64,000 bases of DNA. It comes from Pyropia haitanensis. Its lineage: Eukaryota; Rhodophyta; Bangiophyceae; Bangiales; Bangiaceae. The stretch's first letter is position 1, and each line of letters begins with the position of its first letter. The position numbers were made by a program, and so were the translations under genes. Below the pieces are notes generated by a model, which saw only the letters and a program-made list of their open reading frames with translations, did not search any database and was not told where the DNA came from. The stretch spans positions 4,633,409 through 4,697,408 of the forward strand of contig SDUX01000007.1 in the NCBI GenBank assembly GCA_008729055.1, given 5' to 3'. Positions 49,488 through 60,809 of the stretch are shown here, one piece after another.

Positions 49488-50957
49488 CTACTGCTGCCCG
49501 ACCTTGCACACTTGGGAGGGTTTTGAATGGAAGATGCGACTCTGGTCAGTTTTCGTTCGCCACGCGACGACCACAATGACTGAAACGTGCAAAAACGCTG
49601 CAGCTGACCACGTACAGCCGCTGATGACGGCCTTGGTCCCAGAGGTGCGCCTGGCCCTGAACACCCACGCGAGGAGACTGTGACGCACAGTAGACGCCGC
49701 CATGGCAAGGCTCGGGCACTTGATACCCATGAAAGCTCGCGCGCACAAGAAAGAAATGACACCGGCGGTCATGTACAATGATGGCACATGACGACCTGCC
49801 CTTCTGACAGCCGCCTCTTGACCCCTGGCAAAAAGAAACAAAGTACTCTTTCCATAGAGATGTCTCACAATGGATGACCATCTCTCCCTCACGTGAGCCT
49901 GAGGGTTACTCAACGACGTCACACAATTGCCGTTGATCGCAGGCACTTTGTCCAATCGCCATGTCATCTTGGTCTACAGCGTCGCAGTCCGCGCTGCAGC
50001 CTCCATAGCCATGGCTCGGAGAAACCCCGACCACAAATGGCGCGGCAATGGGCGGGAGGAAGGTGGCTTCTCCACCGCGGCACGGAACCTCCGACACTCG
50101 CACCCGGCCATGCACACGGACATTCGCCGCCGGCGCATCGTTCCGGTTTTTTGAATGGCGCCCGTCAGTCGGGCACGCTGCAGCGCATGTGTCGCCCCGT
50201 CACGAGAAGATCCTCCTAGGCGTATCCGCATCATTTCGATGACCAAAAAACGAAAGGTGTCCCCCGGTATGACGACGGGCAACACCACAGCATCGCGGCC
50301 CGACCAGTTCAACAGACGAATCCAGCAAGGGTCTGCTGTCCTCGTGAGCCACAGCAACTCCGGCCACCGCACCAGTAGCGTTTGCTGTGACAGAGGAAGG
50401 AAGTACCTTCTCGGGTGAGGCACAATGGACCAATACCACCTATTGGCAGCAGTGCAAACGAGGAGCACGATCCCGCCGCCTACGTCCAAAAATCCTGTTC
50501 GACCGGGTCGCACCAAACACGTTATGATCTGCACCTCGAGCGTCTCTTGGCGCACGTGTCCGAGGAGGGCATCGAGGAAAAGCAACGCCACCTGAACTGC
50601 GAGATCTCGGGTGGTGCGATGCTGGGCGGTCGCCTCGTCCGCCGGGAGCACCATCTCGTACATGAGCTGCTCAGTCAGCCACAGGGCCATACTCACAACT
50701 CGGTGGCCATTTGCAGGCCGGGCAACCGACCCGAGACGTCCGACGATGAAGTCATCTTGCATTGGCCTGGGGGCACTAACAACGTCGCGTGGCCTGCGTC
50801 CGCCGCCGCCGTCACACCGCACTGAAGCGCCGCAGCCCTGCACTTCGACACGAACGAAGCTGCGAGCACGACGGCTCGGCATGTTGTGAACCATTGCGTG
50901 AGGGGTCATTGTACCGCAGTCCCCTCGCCGAGTCAGTACATCCAACAAGCACACCAT
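49488..50957 (-). CDS. Hypothetical frame interrupted by one stop codon
   Basis: Two open segments in the same frame, 49974-50957 (from an ATG at 50957, MVCLLDVLTRRGD) and 49488-49967 (MTWRLDKVPAING), are separated only by a TAG at 49974-49976. Together they would give about 490 codons. The product contains hydrophobic stretches (LAVQVALLFLDALLGH, FLDVGGGIVLLVC) but no known domain. It could be a decayed or spliced accessory gene, or non-coding sequence. Confidence 0.3.
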
Positions 50958-52277
50958 CTGGAGGTGCAGCACAATGTGCACAATCAATCAAACAGCCTAG
51001 CTACAGCACGCTGTACAAGACGTAGAGCACACTCGTGCCCGTCACCAGTAAGCGTGAGCCATGCCGTGGCAACTCAACACGGGGAGCCCCAGCCGCCGAC
51101 ATAAGGCCACAACAGTAGTCGTCAGCAGCAGGCGCCATGGGCACCAACCTTTCCTACGTGGCCATATCCGCCGCAGGGGAGCCGGCCGGCCGCCTGGTAC
51201 CCGTGCTGTAGCCAAACTGTTACGGCTGGTGATGGTGCCATCACCAGCGCCACAGCAGACAAGCATGGGACGCGTGGGGGCAGTATGGCCTAATGACAGA
51301 CAGGCGTCAGGCAGTGACCACCGGTGAAAATCTTGCGCGAGTACAACTTCAGTAAGTGGACAACATTACTTTCACTGGCATGTCACTCTTGGCAGCAGAT
51401 CCCTGTCGCCGTTGCACCAGCTCCAGCTAAGCCGTCACAACACGGGCAGCTTGATTGCGGGAAGCCGCTTCTCGGCTTCTCGGTGGTCTCAGTCCACTCA
51501 CTTCTCACGGTACACACTAGAAACTACTCACTTTCTATAGGTGGGCTCGTCCAGATTGGTGATTGCTAAGCAGGCGCCGCTGTCGACACTTGGCTCTAGT
51601 CGCGGTCCGTACGGACCGGTCAGAGGCCACCGCCACGGACGGATGCACGATGTATGCCATTCGAGCAAATAAGGATCGCTCACCTGAGCCTACAACAAAA
51701 ATGGACGTCAACGACCACCTGCGGCCTCTGTACAACGAGTACCACTGCTTCTGCCCGACGGCTGCTACGCACACGCTGACGAGAACACAGCTCTTAACGA
51801 ATGTGTGGCCACCCACTGCTCTAGAGGAGCACAGCACGCGACACACCCGTATTACTTTGAATTCGACCATTGTGGCCAGCTCGCCGCGAGCTTGGACCGT
51901 GCTACCGACAACCTTGCCCGACATCCGTGCGAGACGTGCTCGCAAATTGAGTGTGGACGATGGTCGTGCTGCCTTCAACCGCCAGCTGCTCCGTCAACAA
52001 GTACGTGGCGTCTGTTTGTTCGTGACCCACCTCGCCGCGGTACGAGTGACGGCTTCGTCTACTCGAATTTGTCACGTGATCAGGAGAGTCGTGGCGCCTG
52101 TCGGTTGCAGCTCTCCCGACGACAAAAGGCGAGCCGCTGTTCAAGAGGGTCGCAGATCTCCGTGAACGCCCGCATCCGCTGGTGCTTTAGTGTTCTGTGT
52201 CGTCCGGAGGCGCCACTCTGAGTTGTTGCCCATCAGACTGCCTGTCGCTGCCTGAGGCTACTGTGTCCTCGAGGCCC

Positions 52278-55259
52278 ATGGCGTCCTCGTCGTCGCTGCC
52301 GGGACCGTCGTCGCATCGAACCCTGGAAGAGTCGTCGTTGTCCGAGCCGCCAGCTCCTGCTGTTTTGACAGGCGGTCCTGGCGTACCTCAGCTCGTCACC
52401 CTTTCCGCCTCCAGCCGTTCGTTGTCGCCGGCCAGATTACCAGGCGCCGCCGACAGTACACGTTCCATCCGGTGCAACGAGAACGCGGGGCCGAGCAACG
52501 AGCCGTTGTACAGTCAAGACGATGATGTGAGTCCGCTCCCGCCGACTTATCATGTATCTACAACGGGTGCTGTGGACGGTGTGGACTTCTCACGCGGTTC
52601 GGCGATGCCCACGTTGAGCGTCAGGGCTCCGCATCATAACATGCTTCCTGTCGGCAATGTCGTCACTGGTGACTGGATGCCCGCCACACCCACGGAAGAC
52701 GCTTCACGGGGGCGTACCCCAGTGGACTTGGTTGACACGCCCGATGCGTGGACGGCACCCGCGGGTGCACCCGCGGCGGTCGCAGCCACCTGTGCGGCTA
52801 CCGTAGGCGCACATCCTCGTAGTGTCCCTGTGGAGCTCGACCGGGCGGTGACACCCGCGGCGTGGACTGTGCCCGCTGTTGTGCCCACAACAACCGCTCC
52901 CGCGGACGACCCTGTCGTCGGCACGCTCCCTCTGGCCGCTCCCGCAGCTGTTGATCGGGCAGCTGCACCTGGCGCGTGGACTGTACCCGCGAGCGCGCCC
53001 GCTGCGGCCGTGGACATGAACTTGGCGGTCGCGGACACGCCAAGTTTCGGAGTCCCCGTGACAGACGGCCCGTCGAGCGTACCGGTCGCGTGGGCGGCGC
53101 CCACCCGAGCGTCTGCGGCTCCCATCGACACATTCGCGACCATTGCTCGAGGACCATCGCCGCCTGTGCCCGAAACAGTCGTCGGTGGGGACGGGGCCGC
53201 TTTTCGTACAACCATTCAAGATGTATCCGCGACGAACGCGGGCGCGGTGACGAACGCCGCGGAAGCGCCGGAGCCGGCACCGCGCGCACATGCGAGCGAA
53301 AACCTTACAAACTCGTCGACGGCCATGGAGTGTGTGGCCTTTTTGATGAGGGCGACATTCTGCGTCCGGAACGAGCGGGACCAGTCCATCTTCCCATTGC
53401 TGGGAGTTGCGTACGTCGTCGCCAAGTTCGGTTGCTTGGCTGGGATACTCGATCCAGCGCGCCAGCGCGTCTTGTATGCCACCATCGTCGAGCTTTTCAG
53501 CTCGCCTGTCAACGCTTTGGCCTTCATGGAGAATACCTTCGAGGTGGGTCGCGGCGGGCTCAATCTTGGCGGTCGTCTCACTCGTAGTCGTCATGTCAGC
53601 GGGCAGCCCCCTGCTTTTCGGTCGAGTGACTTCAACGTGTTTCTCAACCCTGACGCACGGTCGACACAGTGGCTGTCACGGAGCCTGTGTGTGCGAGACG
53701 GCGTTAGCTTCGGAGGCAGCGACAAGACTGACGCTGGCGGTCTTTCAAGGGCAGAACTGGTTGCATTATCGATTCGACTGCAGTCGCATGCTGTTGTGAG
53801 CGCGGCTTCGGAGATTGGCTGCCGTGTTCATTACTGTCGCGAGACCAGTGGCGCTCTTGCGGCTTCCGAGATCGTCTACACATGGGCCTTTCCGTTCGAT
53901 GCGGACGCGCAGATCCAGCATGTACTACAGTCACTTCGCCCGACGCTGCTGCGCTCACCACCCCAGTGGATGACGCAGAAGTCCTGCACCCGTCGGCGTC
54001 CACGATCAAATGGGGAGCGCGCTACTATCCCTCGTAGCGGGCAGACGATGACTCCCTCTGCAAGTGTCGAGGGCTCGCGGTCGAAGCCAACCTCTGTTCG
54101 TACGCCGGCACGAGCCTCTGTGATGACCACAGACTGTGCCGCTCTGGCAAGTGCGGTAGCATCTCCGCCTGTCGCGACAGCACCACGAGATCTTGGTTCT
54201 GAGGCCGTCGCCTCAATCTCAGAACCTACTGATGCGACGACACGCGTTGAGCGTGCTCCAGTACCTTTCACGAGCTCCGTGCCCTCTTTGGCACTCGCTA
54301 CGTTGTCAGCGGCATCAACAGACCCTTCTGCGGCGGCAAGAGGCGCGATGAAGCGGACGTTTGTAGAGAAAAGCAACTCTCACGCACGCGCCAAGGCACT
54401 CAAGTCTTCAGGGAGCAGTACGAAGGGCAAGAAGCCAGCGTTTGCAGGCGGATCGGGCACGAGCAAGACGGTACTCGCGGGATCGCGTGCTGCGCTTCAC
54501 GTGACGCAAATGCGCACTTGTGACTGTGCCTCGGCTGGTTCACTGAGCGGAGGTGGATCTTGGATGGTCTGCGAGGTCCGCCGCAGTAACAACTCCGCCT
54601 TTCTGGGCATGGCTGTTGGTGTCCAGCTGCCATGGGCGACAGACGTCATGAACGGCGGGCGGCTTGACATTGGGTACACTCTGCGGTCGGTTGTGCCGTT
54701 CGGCAAAGGCACGTCCCTCCAGTACGTGCTCAACATCGACGAGACGCCAGAGCGGTCGGCCGCGCCTTCTGACACCCGCACGACAGTGTCCCAATTGCCC
54801 TCGGTACACGCCAACTACGCGTCTCTGGACTTGGCTGCCGTTGTAGAACGTCTATGTGCCCGCACGTATGGCAAGCTGCCACCACCTCCGCCACTTCCGT
54901 CGACAACCGCCAGAGGTGGGGCTGATCGCAGTGCGGGTAACGGGGCACCCGCGTCGTCTGGTGCCAGTTCCTTTCCGAATCCCGCACATGTACGGGCGGG
55001 CAGTCCTGACGTCAGCGGACCGTTCGGCGCGGGCGAAGCTGTTCCAGACCCTGCTTCTACTACCCGTGAGACTCCAGATGATCTCCGCATGGTCGTCGTT
55101 GACGCACCAGCAGACGTATCACCCCTGGCGGTGGCCATCACGCTGCGATCCCCCATGGCGTTGAGCCATGAGCACGCCGTTTCGTCTCGCGTACCCGGCC
55201 GTCTCGTTTTGTTCTTCCCTGTACAGGTTGGACCTCCTGCCTACGCTGGTCGCTGTTGA
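52278..55259 (+). CDS. Transposon-encoded protein of unknown function, 993 residues
   Basis: An intact frame from the ATG at 52278 (MASSSSLPGPSSHRTLEESS); the frame is also open a little upstream without an ATG. The N-terminal third is Ser/Pro/Ala-rich with a degenerate repeat of about 40 residues: DAWTAPAGAPAA, AAWTVPAVVPTT, GAWTVPASAPAA and VAWAAPTRASAA. A more ordered segment follows (MECVAFLMRATFCVRNERDQ, then FPLLGVAYVVAKFGCLAGIL; FNVFLNPDARSTQWLSRSLC), then a basic nuclear-signal-like stretch (KRTFVEKSNSHARAKALKSS) and a second ordered block (GGSWMVCEVRRSNNSAFLGM) before a Pro-rich tail. No known family. By position it would be the accessory or DNA-binding partner of the transposase, or cargo. 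Confidence 0.6.
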   Translation: MASSSSLPGPSSHRTLEESSLSEPPAPAVLTGGPGVPQLVTLSASSRSLSPARLPGAADSTRSIRCNENAGPSNEPLYSQDDDVSPLPPTYHVSTTGAVDGVDFSRGSAMPTLSVRAPHHNMLPVGNVVTGDWMPATPTEDASRGRTPVDLVDTPDAWTAPAGAPAAVAATCAATVGAHPRSVPVELDRAVTPAAWTVPAVVPTTTAPADDPVVGTLPLAAPAAVDRAAAPGAWTVPASAPAAAVDMNLAVADTPSFGVPVTDGPSSVPVAWAAPTRASAAPIDTFATIARGPSPPVPETVVGGDGAAFRTTIQDVSATNAGAVTNAAEAPEPAPRAHASENLTNSSTAMECVAFLMRATFCVRNERDQSIFPLLGVAYVVAKFGCLAGILDPARQRVLYATIVELFSSPVNALAFMENTFEVGRGGLNLGGRLTRSRHVSGQPPAFRSSDFNVFLNPDARSTQWLSRSLCVRDGVSFGGSDKTDAGGLSRAELVALSIRLQSHAVVSAASEIGCRVHYCRETSGALAASEIVYTWAFPFDADAQIQHVLQSLRPTLLRSPPQWMTQKSCTRRRPRSNGERATIPRSGQTMTPSASVEGSRSKPTSVRTPARASVMTTDCAALASAVASPPVATAPRDLGSEAVASISEPTDATTRVERAPVPFTSSVPSLALATLSAASTDPSAAARGAMKRTFVEKSNSHARAKALKSSGSSTKGKKPAFAGGSGTSKTVLAGSRAALHVTQMRTCDCASAGSLSGGGSWMVCEVRRSNNSAFLGMAVGVQLPWATDVMNGGRLDIGYTLRSVVPFGKGTSLQYVLNIDETPERSAAPSDTRTTVSQLPSVHANYASLDLAAVVERLCARTYGKLPPPPPLPSTTARGGADRSAGNGAPASSGASSFPNPAHVRAGSPDVSGPFGAGEAVPDPASTTRETPDDLRMVVVDAPADVSPLAVAITLRSPMALSHEHAVSSRVPGRLVLFFPVQVGPPAYAGRC

Positions 55260-57687
55260 GTGTGCGTGACTTTCCGAGTGAGTTCCGCGAAGTAGGTCCC
55301 GGTTGGCGAGTGACCACGTGCCTCTCTTTCTCTTCAACTGTGGCCTGGTAGTGCGCTATTACGAGTGCGTTTTCGCTTGGCGTGTCAACTGTTCGTGTGG
55401 CGCACACAGTCGTCCCCGTCGCAGAGGCGCATATGGACGCGACTGCCTGGTATCTTCGATGAAGATGAAATGTACGTCAGTATGAGGCCTGTGACCCACG
55501 CCGCGGGCACAATGCGCTCCACAGGCGCCATAAACGTCATAACAGGTCGCCAAGTCGTCCGATGAGTTGCATGTTCTTGCTCGTCCGACCTGCTATGACT
55601 GTCCACGTGACCAAAACCCGGCAGCGTCGCGTGATGTGTACCATATTTCAGGAAATTGGGTGCACCAGCCTAGACGTTTGGACGACTTCTCACTTTGTGG
55701 GACCTGAAAAGAACAGGTACAATGGGGGGGCTACTTGGTAGTTTGTCGCATAACTGCCCACCATTTTTGTCCTCATCATTCTCTGAGTGCGAGGCACGTA
55801 CTCTGAGTAATCATTAAGTTATCCGTAGAAATTCTCTCTGGGGGAACATTCTCGCCTGTGTCGGCAACGCTGCACGACGTCAGAAGAGCACGTAAAAGTG
55901 GTGGACTCAGACCAGCCCCGACACCTGTCGAACAGACCCAGTTCTCCGCAACGGGTGGTGTGTTCACTCACATGCCTGGGACGGCAACAACCGTCATGCG
56001 TGTTTTGTCATTTTTACCACCCACAGACGTTTACGTTTGTACGGCCCGCCGTGTCGCGCACGTTCCGAAAGCCAAAGGCCCGCCGCAACTTCACGCCAAC
56101 AGAGCGACGCCGCTGATGTTGATTCAGTCGCGTTACCTCCTCCCGTACCCCCCCCCCCCCCCCCCCCGCCTCCCCCCACCCCCGTTTGGCAGCTTCCCAG
56201 GCAGACGCGACGCAGGCGCACAACTTTACGGCTTCGGTAGTCATTTCACGTCACTGAGAGCCCCGTCACACTATCTGCCGAGAGACCGTCCGCACCGGCA
56301 TTGAATTGTCATAGGCGCTTACCCCTGTCCCATCCAGCACATCAGCGCGCGCAACTCGCACGAAGTAAACGCGGTGCAGTCCATAACCGACCGCAACCGC
56401 CGCGGTGGTGTGCACGTGGAGACCTGTACTCTGCGTACGTCACCACGTCCGTGGGGCAGACGGTACGCTACGCGACTACAAGGCTGACGGCTTCGCCCGC
56501 AACTGGCCACCTGAGGCACGCCGCCATGCGCGAGGGGGCAGAACTCCGGACAGGTGCAACGTGAACGGGGCCGAGAGCTGACCACTGCAGCCGCCACCCA
56601 CGCGCGGACCAGGTACCGCCAGGGTCAACACCACGGCTATGTGACAGGCGAGGGTGGTGCCACTATGTTGCACTGTCGGAGTGGACGCGGCGAAATCAAT
56701 GGCGGGGCGGCAAAGCACTCGCAGCAGCTGGTCGGCAGACCCAACAACCCGCGTCGCCACGTTATTCCAACGCCTCGTCACGCATCCGTTGCCGGTTTGC
56801 ACATGCACCGTGAATTCCTGTGCGTGAACCAACCCGAGCGTCGTACCCGGTCTAGTCCGCCCACCATGAGAGTGTCAACAGCGCCACGTGGTACACCGCA
56901 GTCACGGGCACATGCGCGAAAGCTACCTCTTGTACGATGTATGTACCGGGCACCACGACAGAAAGGCTGACGGCTGCTGCAGACGCAGTGGCCTCCACTC
57001 GTCTCCAGTCATAATCATCACCGTGCGGGAGGTCGCTGCCCCGACAGCACCAAGCGCACCACCGCAAAAGGTCATCAAAGTGTTCGTGCCGCAACCGCAC
57101 GCCACCGTCTGGGTGTCCGCCACTGTTACGACGTGAACGAGTTCATGCAACCGGAGTGGTGACGGCGTCGGCCCGCGTACGCATTGCTTGACCCGAGAAG
57201 GTCTGGTGCCGCTCCCACCGCCGGTATGGAAGGAAGGCGGCAGAGCGACCGGCGAAGTTGCGGCAGCCGCCGCCGCCGTCGGCCCCAGTGCACGACGTCT
57301 GCGCCGGGTGGGTAGGGTGCCCCACTCACGACTGGTGAGGGGGGAAGGGGGCAGGACGGCGGAGAGGTGCGCCGGCGTGGTAGGCCCGTTGAAGAGGATA
57401 CTTCGGGTGTGGCCGTTTCCTTTAACAGGACCGGACCTCGGCCCGGGCTGCTGCCCGTTGCTTGAGAGACTTTTCGTGCGCGGCCGGGCGCTGCCGGTGG
57501 ACTGCCCGGGAGACTTCACTCGACTTGCAAAGGACTGGGCTGCTTCGCTTAGGCATCGGCACACCCTCTTAACCATGTACTGTGCGGTAGTTGTTACTCG
57601 ATTAAGTGCTCTAAACGCTCGATTCAAGGTCTGATTCGCAGCCGTTTAGGCGGGTCGGCGGACCTTGAAGCGCGAGCGCTTCAAGAG
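55260..57687. other. Right interior of the transposon
   Basis: 2.4 kb without a recognised gene. It includes a C run at 56151-56167, the only long homopolymer in the element, and weak minus-strand frames at 56476-56832 and 56923-57600. Near the end, TTCAAG at 57623 and a 10-bp palindrome at 57664-57685 (CTTGAAGCGC, 2-base spacer, GCGCTTCAAG) repeat the terminal motif. Confidence 0.5.
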
Positions 57688-57760
57688 AATTCAAGGTTTC
57701 TTCAAGCGCTTCAAGCCTTGAAGCCGCTTGAAGTGGATCCCGGAATAAGGAGCACTGCGC
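57688..57760 (-). repeat. Right terminal inverted repeat of the transposon
   Basis: Exact reverse complement of 44026-44098 over all 73 bases. Flanked on the outside by CGCCGCCGCG, part of a CCG repeat, which mirrors the CCGCC flank on the left and hides any target duplication. Confidence 0.95.
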
Positions 57761-59016
57761 CGCCGCCGCGTGGGTGGCGCGGGGGGGAGCCGCGGGTGGG
57801 TGGGGGGGGGGTGGGGGGGGGGGGGGGGGGCGTTGCGCGCGGCGGTGGCCGCGAGTCGCCCCGCGCGCGGCGGTAGCGCGGCGGCCGCGGCGTGGCCGGC
57901 CACGGCCGCGGTCGGCTACACGGCCGCCGCGGCCGCCGCGGCCGCCGCCGCCGCCGCCGCGGCGGCCAGCCGCGGCGGCCAGCCGCGGCGGCCGCCGCGG
58001 TCGCGGCGGCGGCGGCGGCGGACGCGGTAGCCGACGGGGCTGGCGGCGGCGGCGGCGGCGGCGGCACGCCGCAGCCCCCCCCCCCCGCCGTCACCGCCAC
58101 TGGCCGGCACCCGCCGCCGCGGCCGGCGCGTCGGTCCCGCCGCGACGGGCGGCCGCCCCCCCCCCCCCCCCCACCCCACCGCCGGCATAGCCGCCGCCAC
58201 CACCACCACCACCACCGCCGCCCGTGGTGGGTGCGGCGCCGCCGCGTGGGCCACCGCCGCCCCCCCCCCCCCCCCACCCCGCACCCCCACCACCCCCCCC
58301 CCAGTCGCCGCCGCCGCGGTCCGTCGTTGCCGCGGCGGTCGTGTCCCACCCCCCCCCCCCCCCCCCCTTCCCCCGCCCCCCCCCCCCCCACCCCTCCCGC
58401 GCCGCGATTGCCAACGACAGGCGCCCCTTTTTGCCGCGTCGCCGCCGGCGGGGGTTTCCGCTCCAACCGCCCGCCGTGGTGGCGGCGGTCACGGCGAGTG
58501 GGTTGGCTACGACGGTAGCGTTGGCGGCTGTGGGGGGGTGGGGGGGGGGGGGGGGGGCGGGGGGGGGGGGGCGGTGGGCGGTGGTGGTGGTGGCGGTGGT
58601 GGTGGCGGTGGCGGTGGGGGTGGGGGTGGTGGTGGTGGTGGTGGGGGGGGGGGGGGAGGTGGGGGGGGGAGTGTGCTCGTTGGAGTGGTGGGGGGGGCGG
58701 GGGGGTGGTGGTGGCGCCCTGTGACGGTGGCGGCGGTGGCGGTGGCTGGTGGCGCCCCGTGACGGTGGCGGCGGTGGCGGTGGCGGTGGCGGTGGGGGTG
58801 GCGGTGGTGGTGGCGGTGGCGGTGGCGGCGGCGGGCGGCGGCGACGCGCCGCCCGCGCGGCACCCACCCCCCGTCGCCGCTCCTAGTGCGACGCGGGAAG
58901 GACGGGCGCCTGCCGCGTGCCCCCCCCCCCCCCTCCCTCGTGCACCCCCCTTGCACCTCCGCCCCCCCCCCCCCGCCCTCGCCGCCATAGTCGCCCACAA
59001 GCAGGCCCCGTGGATA

Positions 59017-59067
<51 letters not shown>

Positions 59068-59120
59068 TGCCGGCGGCACCCCCGGCCGTCCGCCCCCCCC
59101 CCCCCCGGCCACGCCCCCCC
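57761..59120. other. Triplet-repeat and homopolymer region
   Basis: (GCC)n/(GGT)n tracts and runs of C or G fill this stretch (for example 58527-58720). No domain appears in any frame. It separates the transposon from the 3' end of the phytol-kinase-like gene. Confidence 0.5.
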
Positions 59121-59342
59121 CTACAGCAGCGCCCAGCCGAGGACCCCCCCCACCAGCGGCACGGTCAGGTTGTCATCGACGCCGCCAACGACGCCCACCG
59201 CCTCCACCGCCGCGCACACGACGCCAATCGCCGCGACGGTGGCGCCGCCGCCCGGGCCGTGGCGCAGCCACGCCCGGCCGCCCATCGTTGCCGCCCAGCC
59301 GCCCACCACAAACGCGGCGCTGCCAAGGACGGTCTTGCCGCC

Positions 59343-59374
<32 letters not shown>

Positions 59375-59736
59375 CGTCGCCGTTGCCGTTGCCGCCGTTG
59401 CCGCCGTCGCCGTTGCCGTTGCCGTTGCCGCCGTTGCCGCCGACGGCCGGCCGCCTCCTCCCCGCGTGGCCGCGGTGGCGGCCGCGGCCGCAGGCGGCCG
59501 CGACGGCCCGGCCGAGGCGCCACCACTCGGTGCCTCCCCCCCAGGCGCGGCCGACCACCTCGGCAACGCCGTCTCCCCCCCCCAGCATGCCGAGCGCAAC
59601 TACGCCCCCCCGTCCCGCCCGCCAGCTCACCACCGTCACCACCCCCAACACGGCCGTATACACCAGCGGGCCACCCGCCGCCTCTGCCGCCGACCCGCTC
59701 CGGCTGACCGCCGCCGCCAGCCGCCGCACAGCACGC

Positions 59737-59774
<38 letters not shown>

Positions 59775-60161
59775 GTCGCCGCCGCCACCGCCGCCGCCGC
59801 CACCACCGCCGTCGCCGCCGCCGCCGCTGCTGCTGCGGGCGGCGCTGCTGCTGCTGCTGCTGCTGCTGCGGGCGGCGGCGGCCAGCGCCGCCGCGACGGC
59901 GGCGGGGGTGGCGGCGGCGGCGAGCCGCGCGCCCGCCGCGCCGCTGTACGCGGGCCAGGTGGCGAGGAAGGCGGGCGCGGCGGCGAGGTGCACCGCCTTG
60001 CGGGCGGCGGTGCGGGGGAGGCGGCCGGTGCGGGCGGCGGCGGCCAAGAGGGTGAGGCCGCCGCCGACGGCGGCGATGCTCGCCGCGGCGATGGCCACGT
60101 CCCGCGGCGAGGGCGCCAACGCTGCCAGGGCGGGGAGGGCGGGGTGGGGGAAGGAAGCCAT
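59121..60161 (-). CDS. Phytol/farnesol kinase-like membrane protein (VTE5/FOLK family)
   Basis: A 346-residue protein from the ATG at 60161 (MASFPHPALPALAAL). Family signatures in order: ARKAVHLAAAPAFLATWPAY (53-72), VSRSGSAAEAAGGPLVYTAV, VVSWRAGRGGVVALGMLGGG with DGVAEVVGR (the GDG.A(D/E) site), GKTVLGSAAFVVGG (the K...GS motif), AAVEAVGVVGGVDDNLTVPL at the C-terminus. Ser and Gly runs are inserted in loops. Family knowledge: this CTP-dependent prenol kinase family salvages phytol from chlorophyll for tocopherol, or phosphorylates farnesol, in plastid membranes; the two cannot be separated here. It is divergent from the GRASP gene, with starts 650 bp apart. Confidence 0.78.
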
Positions 60162-60809
60162 GCGGGTGTGGCGGGGGGGTGGCAGCGGCAAACGGGGCGA
60201 GTGGCGAATGAAAGAAAGGGGGGGGGGGGGGGGGCAGGGGGGGGGAGGGGGAACAGAACGCGGCGACGTGGACAGAGAAGGTAGCTACGCGGAACAGGCG
60301 GAGGGGCAGTACACAGGGGGTGGCGGCCGTGAAAAACAAAGAGGAAGGTGCACCACCCGGAGCGATTGACGGATCACCACGGGCCCGACGGCAGCGCCGC
60401 CTCGGTCTCTTGGCAAGCTGGTCCGAGATTGATCAAGGTGCCCTCTCGTCGGGCGTGCACACAGGAGATCCGCTCTCGGGCCCCGCTGCTGATGGCTCAC
60501 CTCAATATCATGACACGCCAATCCAAGTACGAGCCGGTAGCTGAACCATTTATAGACCATGTGATACAACCTAACCTACGCCCAGGTGATTTAACAGATT
60601 CATGCCTCACACCGTTTTTTGTTTCACAGAATCAATTTTATTGCGTAGTTATGTGCGTGGGATGGGCGGGGTGTCAGCGAGGCTCGAGCCGTGTCTACAC
60701 CGGGTCCCTCCCACAGCGTTCCGACCCCGCCCTGTGACCCTCCCCCCCCCTTCTCCCCGGCCTTCCCCCCTGCGTGGCCACTGGCCAGGCCTCCGCCGCG
60801 TGCTGCCGC
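60162..60809. other. Divergent promoter region of the phytol-kinase-like and GRASP genes
   Basis: Contains G runs at its left edge and an AT-richer section (60,500-60,680), unusual for this neighbourhood and suitable for a shared promoter. No gene seen. Confidence 0.5.

Larger units (their letters stand above)
48422..52277. other. Central region of the transposon between its two divergent genes
   Basis: 3.9 kb that probably holds both promoters. It contains several medium open frames, mainly on the minus strand (48586-49023, 48854-49453, 49488-50957), whose products match nothing I recognise, and a plus-strand frame 51563-52165 that abuts the second gene and could be a 5' exon. Evidence for coding is weak. 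Confidence 0.4.
44026..57760. mobile_element. 13.7-kb DNA transposon with perfect 73-bp terminal inverted repeats
   Basis: Positions 44026-44098 and 57688-57760 are exact reverse complements over 73 bases (outer end GCGCAGTGCTCCTTATTCCG). The enclosed 13,735 bp are less GC-rich than the host DNA on both sides and carry two large genes divergently arranged: a putative transposase (-, 44900-48421) and a second protein (+, 52278-55259). Subterminal CTTGAAG/TTCAAG motifs cluster inside both ends. Both flanks are CCG repeats, so the target duplication cannot be read. The intact repeats and long open frames point to a young, possibly autonomous copy. The ends do not start with CACTA, and I cannot assign a known superfamily. 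Confidence 0.85.

Noticed and set aside
57188..57634. Plus-strand frame of 148 codons at the right end of the transposon
   Set aside because: Overlaps a longer minus-strand frame, has no domain and sits in the subterminal region; no evidence favours coding.
44026..57760. Interpretation as an LTR retrotransposon or integrated virus
   Set aside because: The ends are inverted, not direct, repeats. No reverse transcriptase, integrase, capsid or polymerase motif was seen in the two large proteins.
44026..57760. Assignment to the CACTA or KDZ superfamily
   Set aside because: The termini read GCGCAGTG rather than CACTA, and I could not match the protein motifs firmly to either family. The flanking CCG repeat prevents reading the target duplication.
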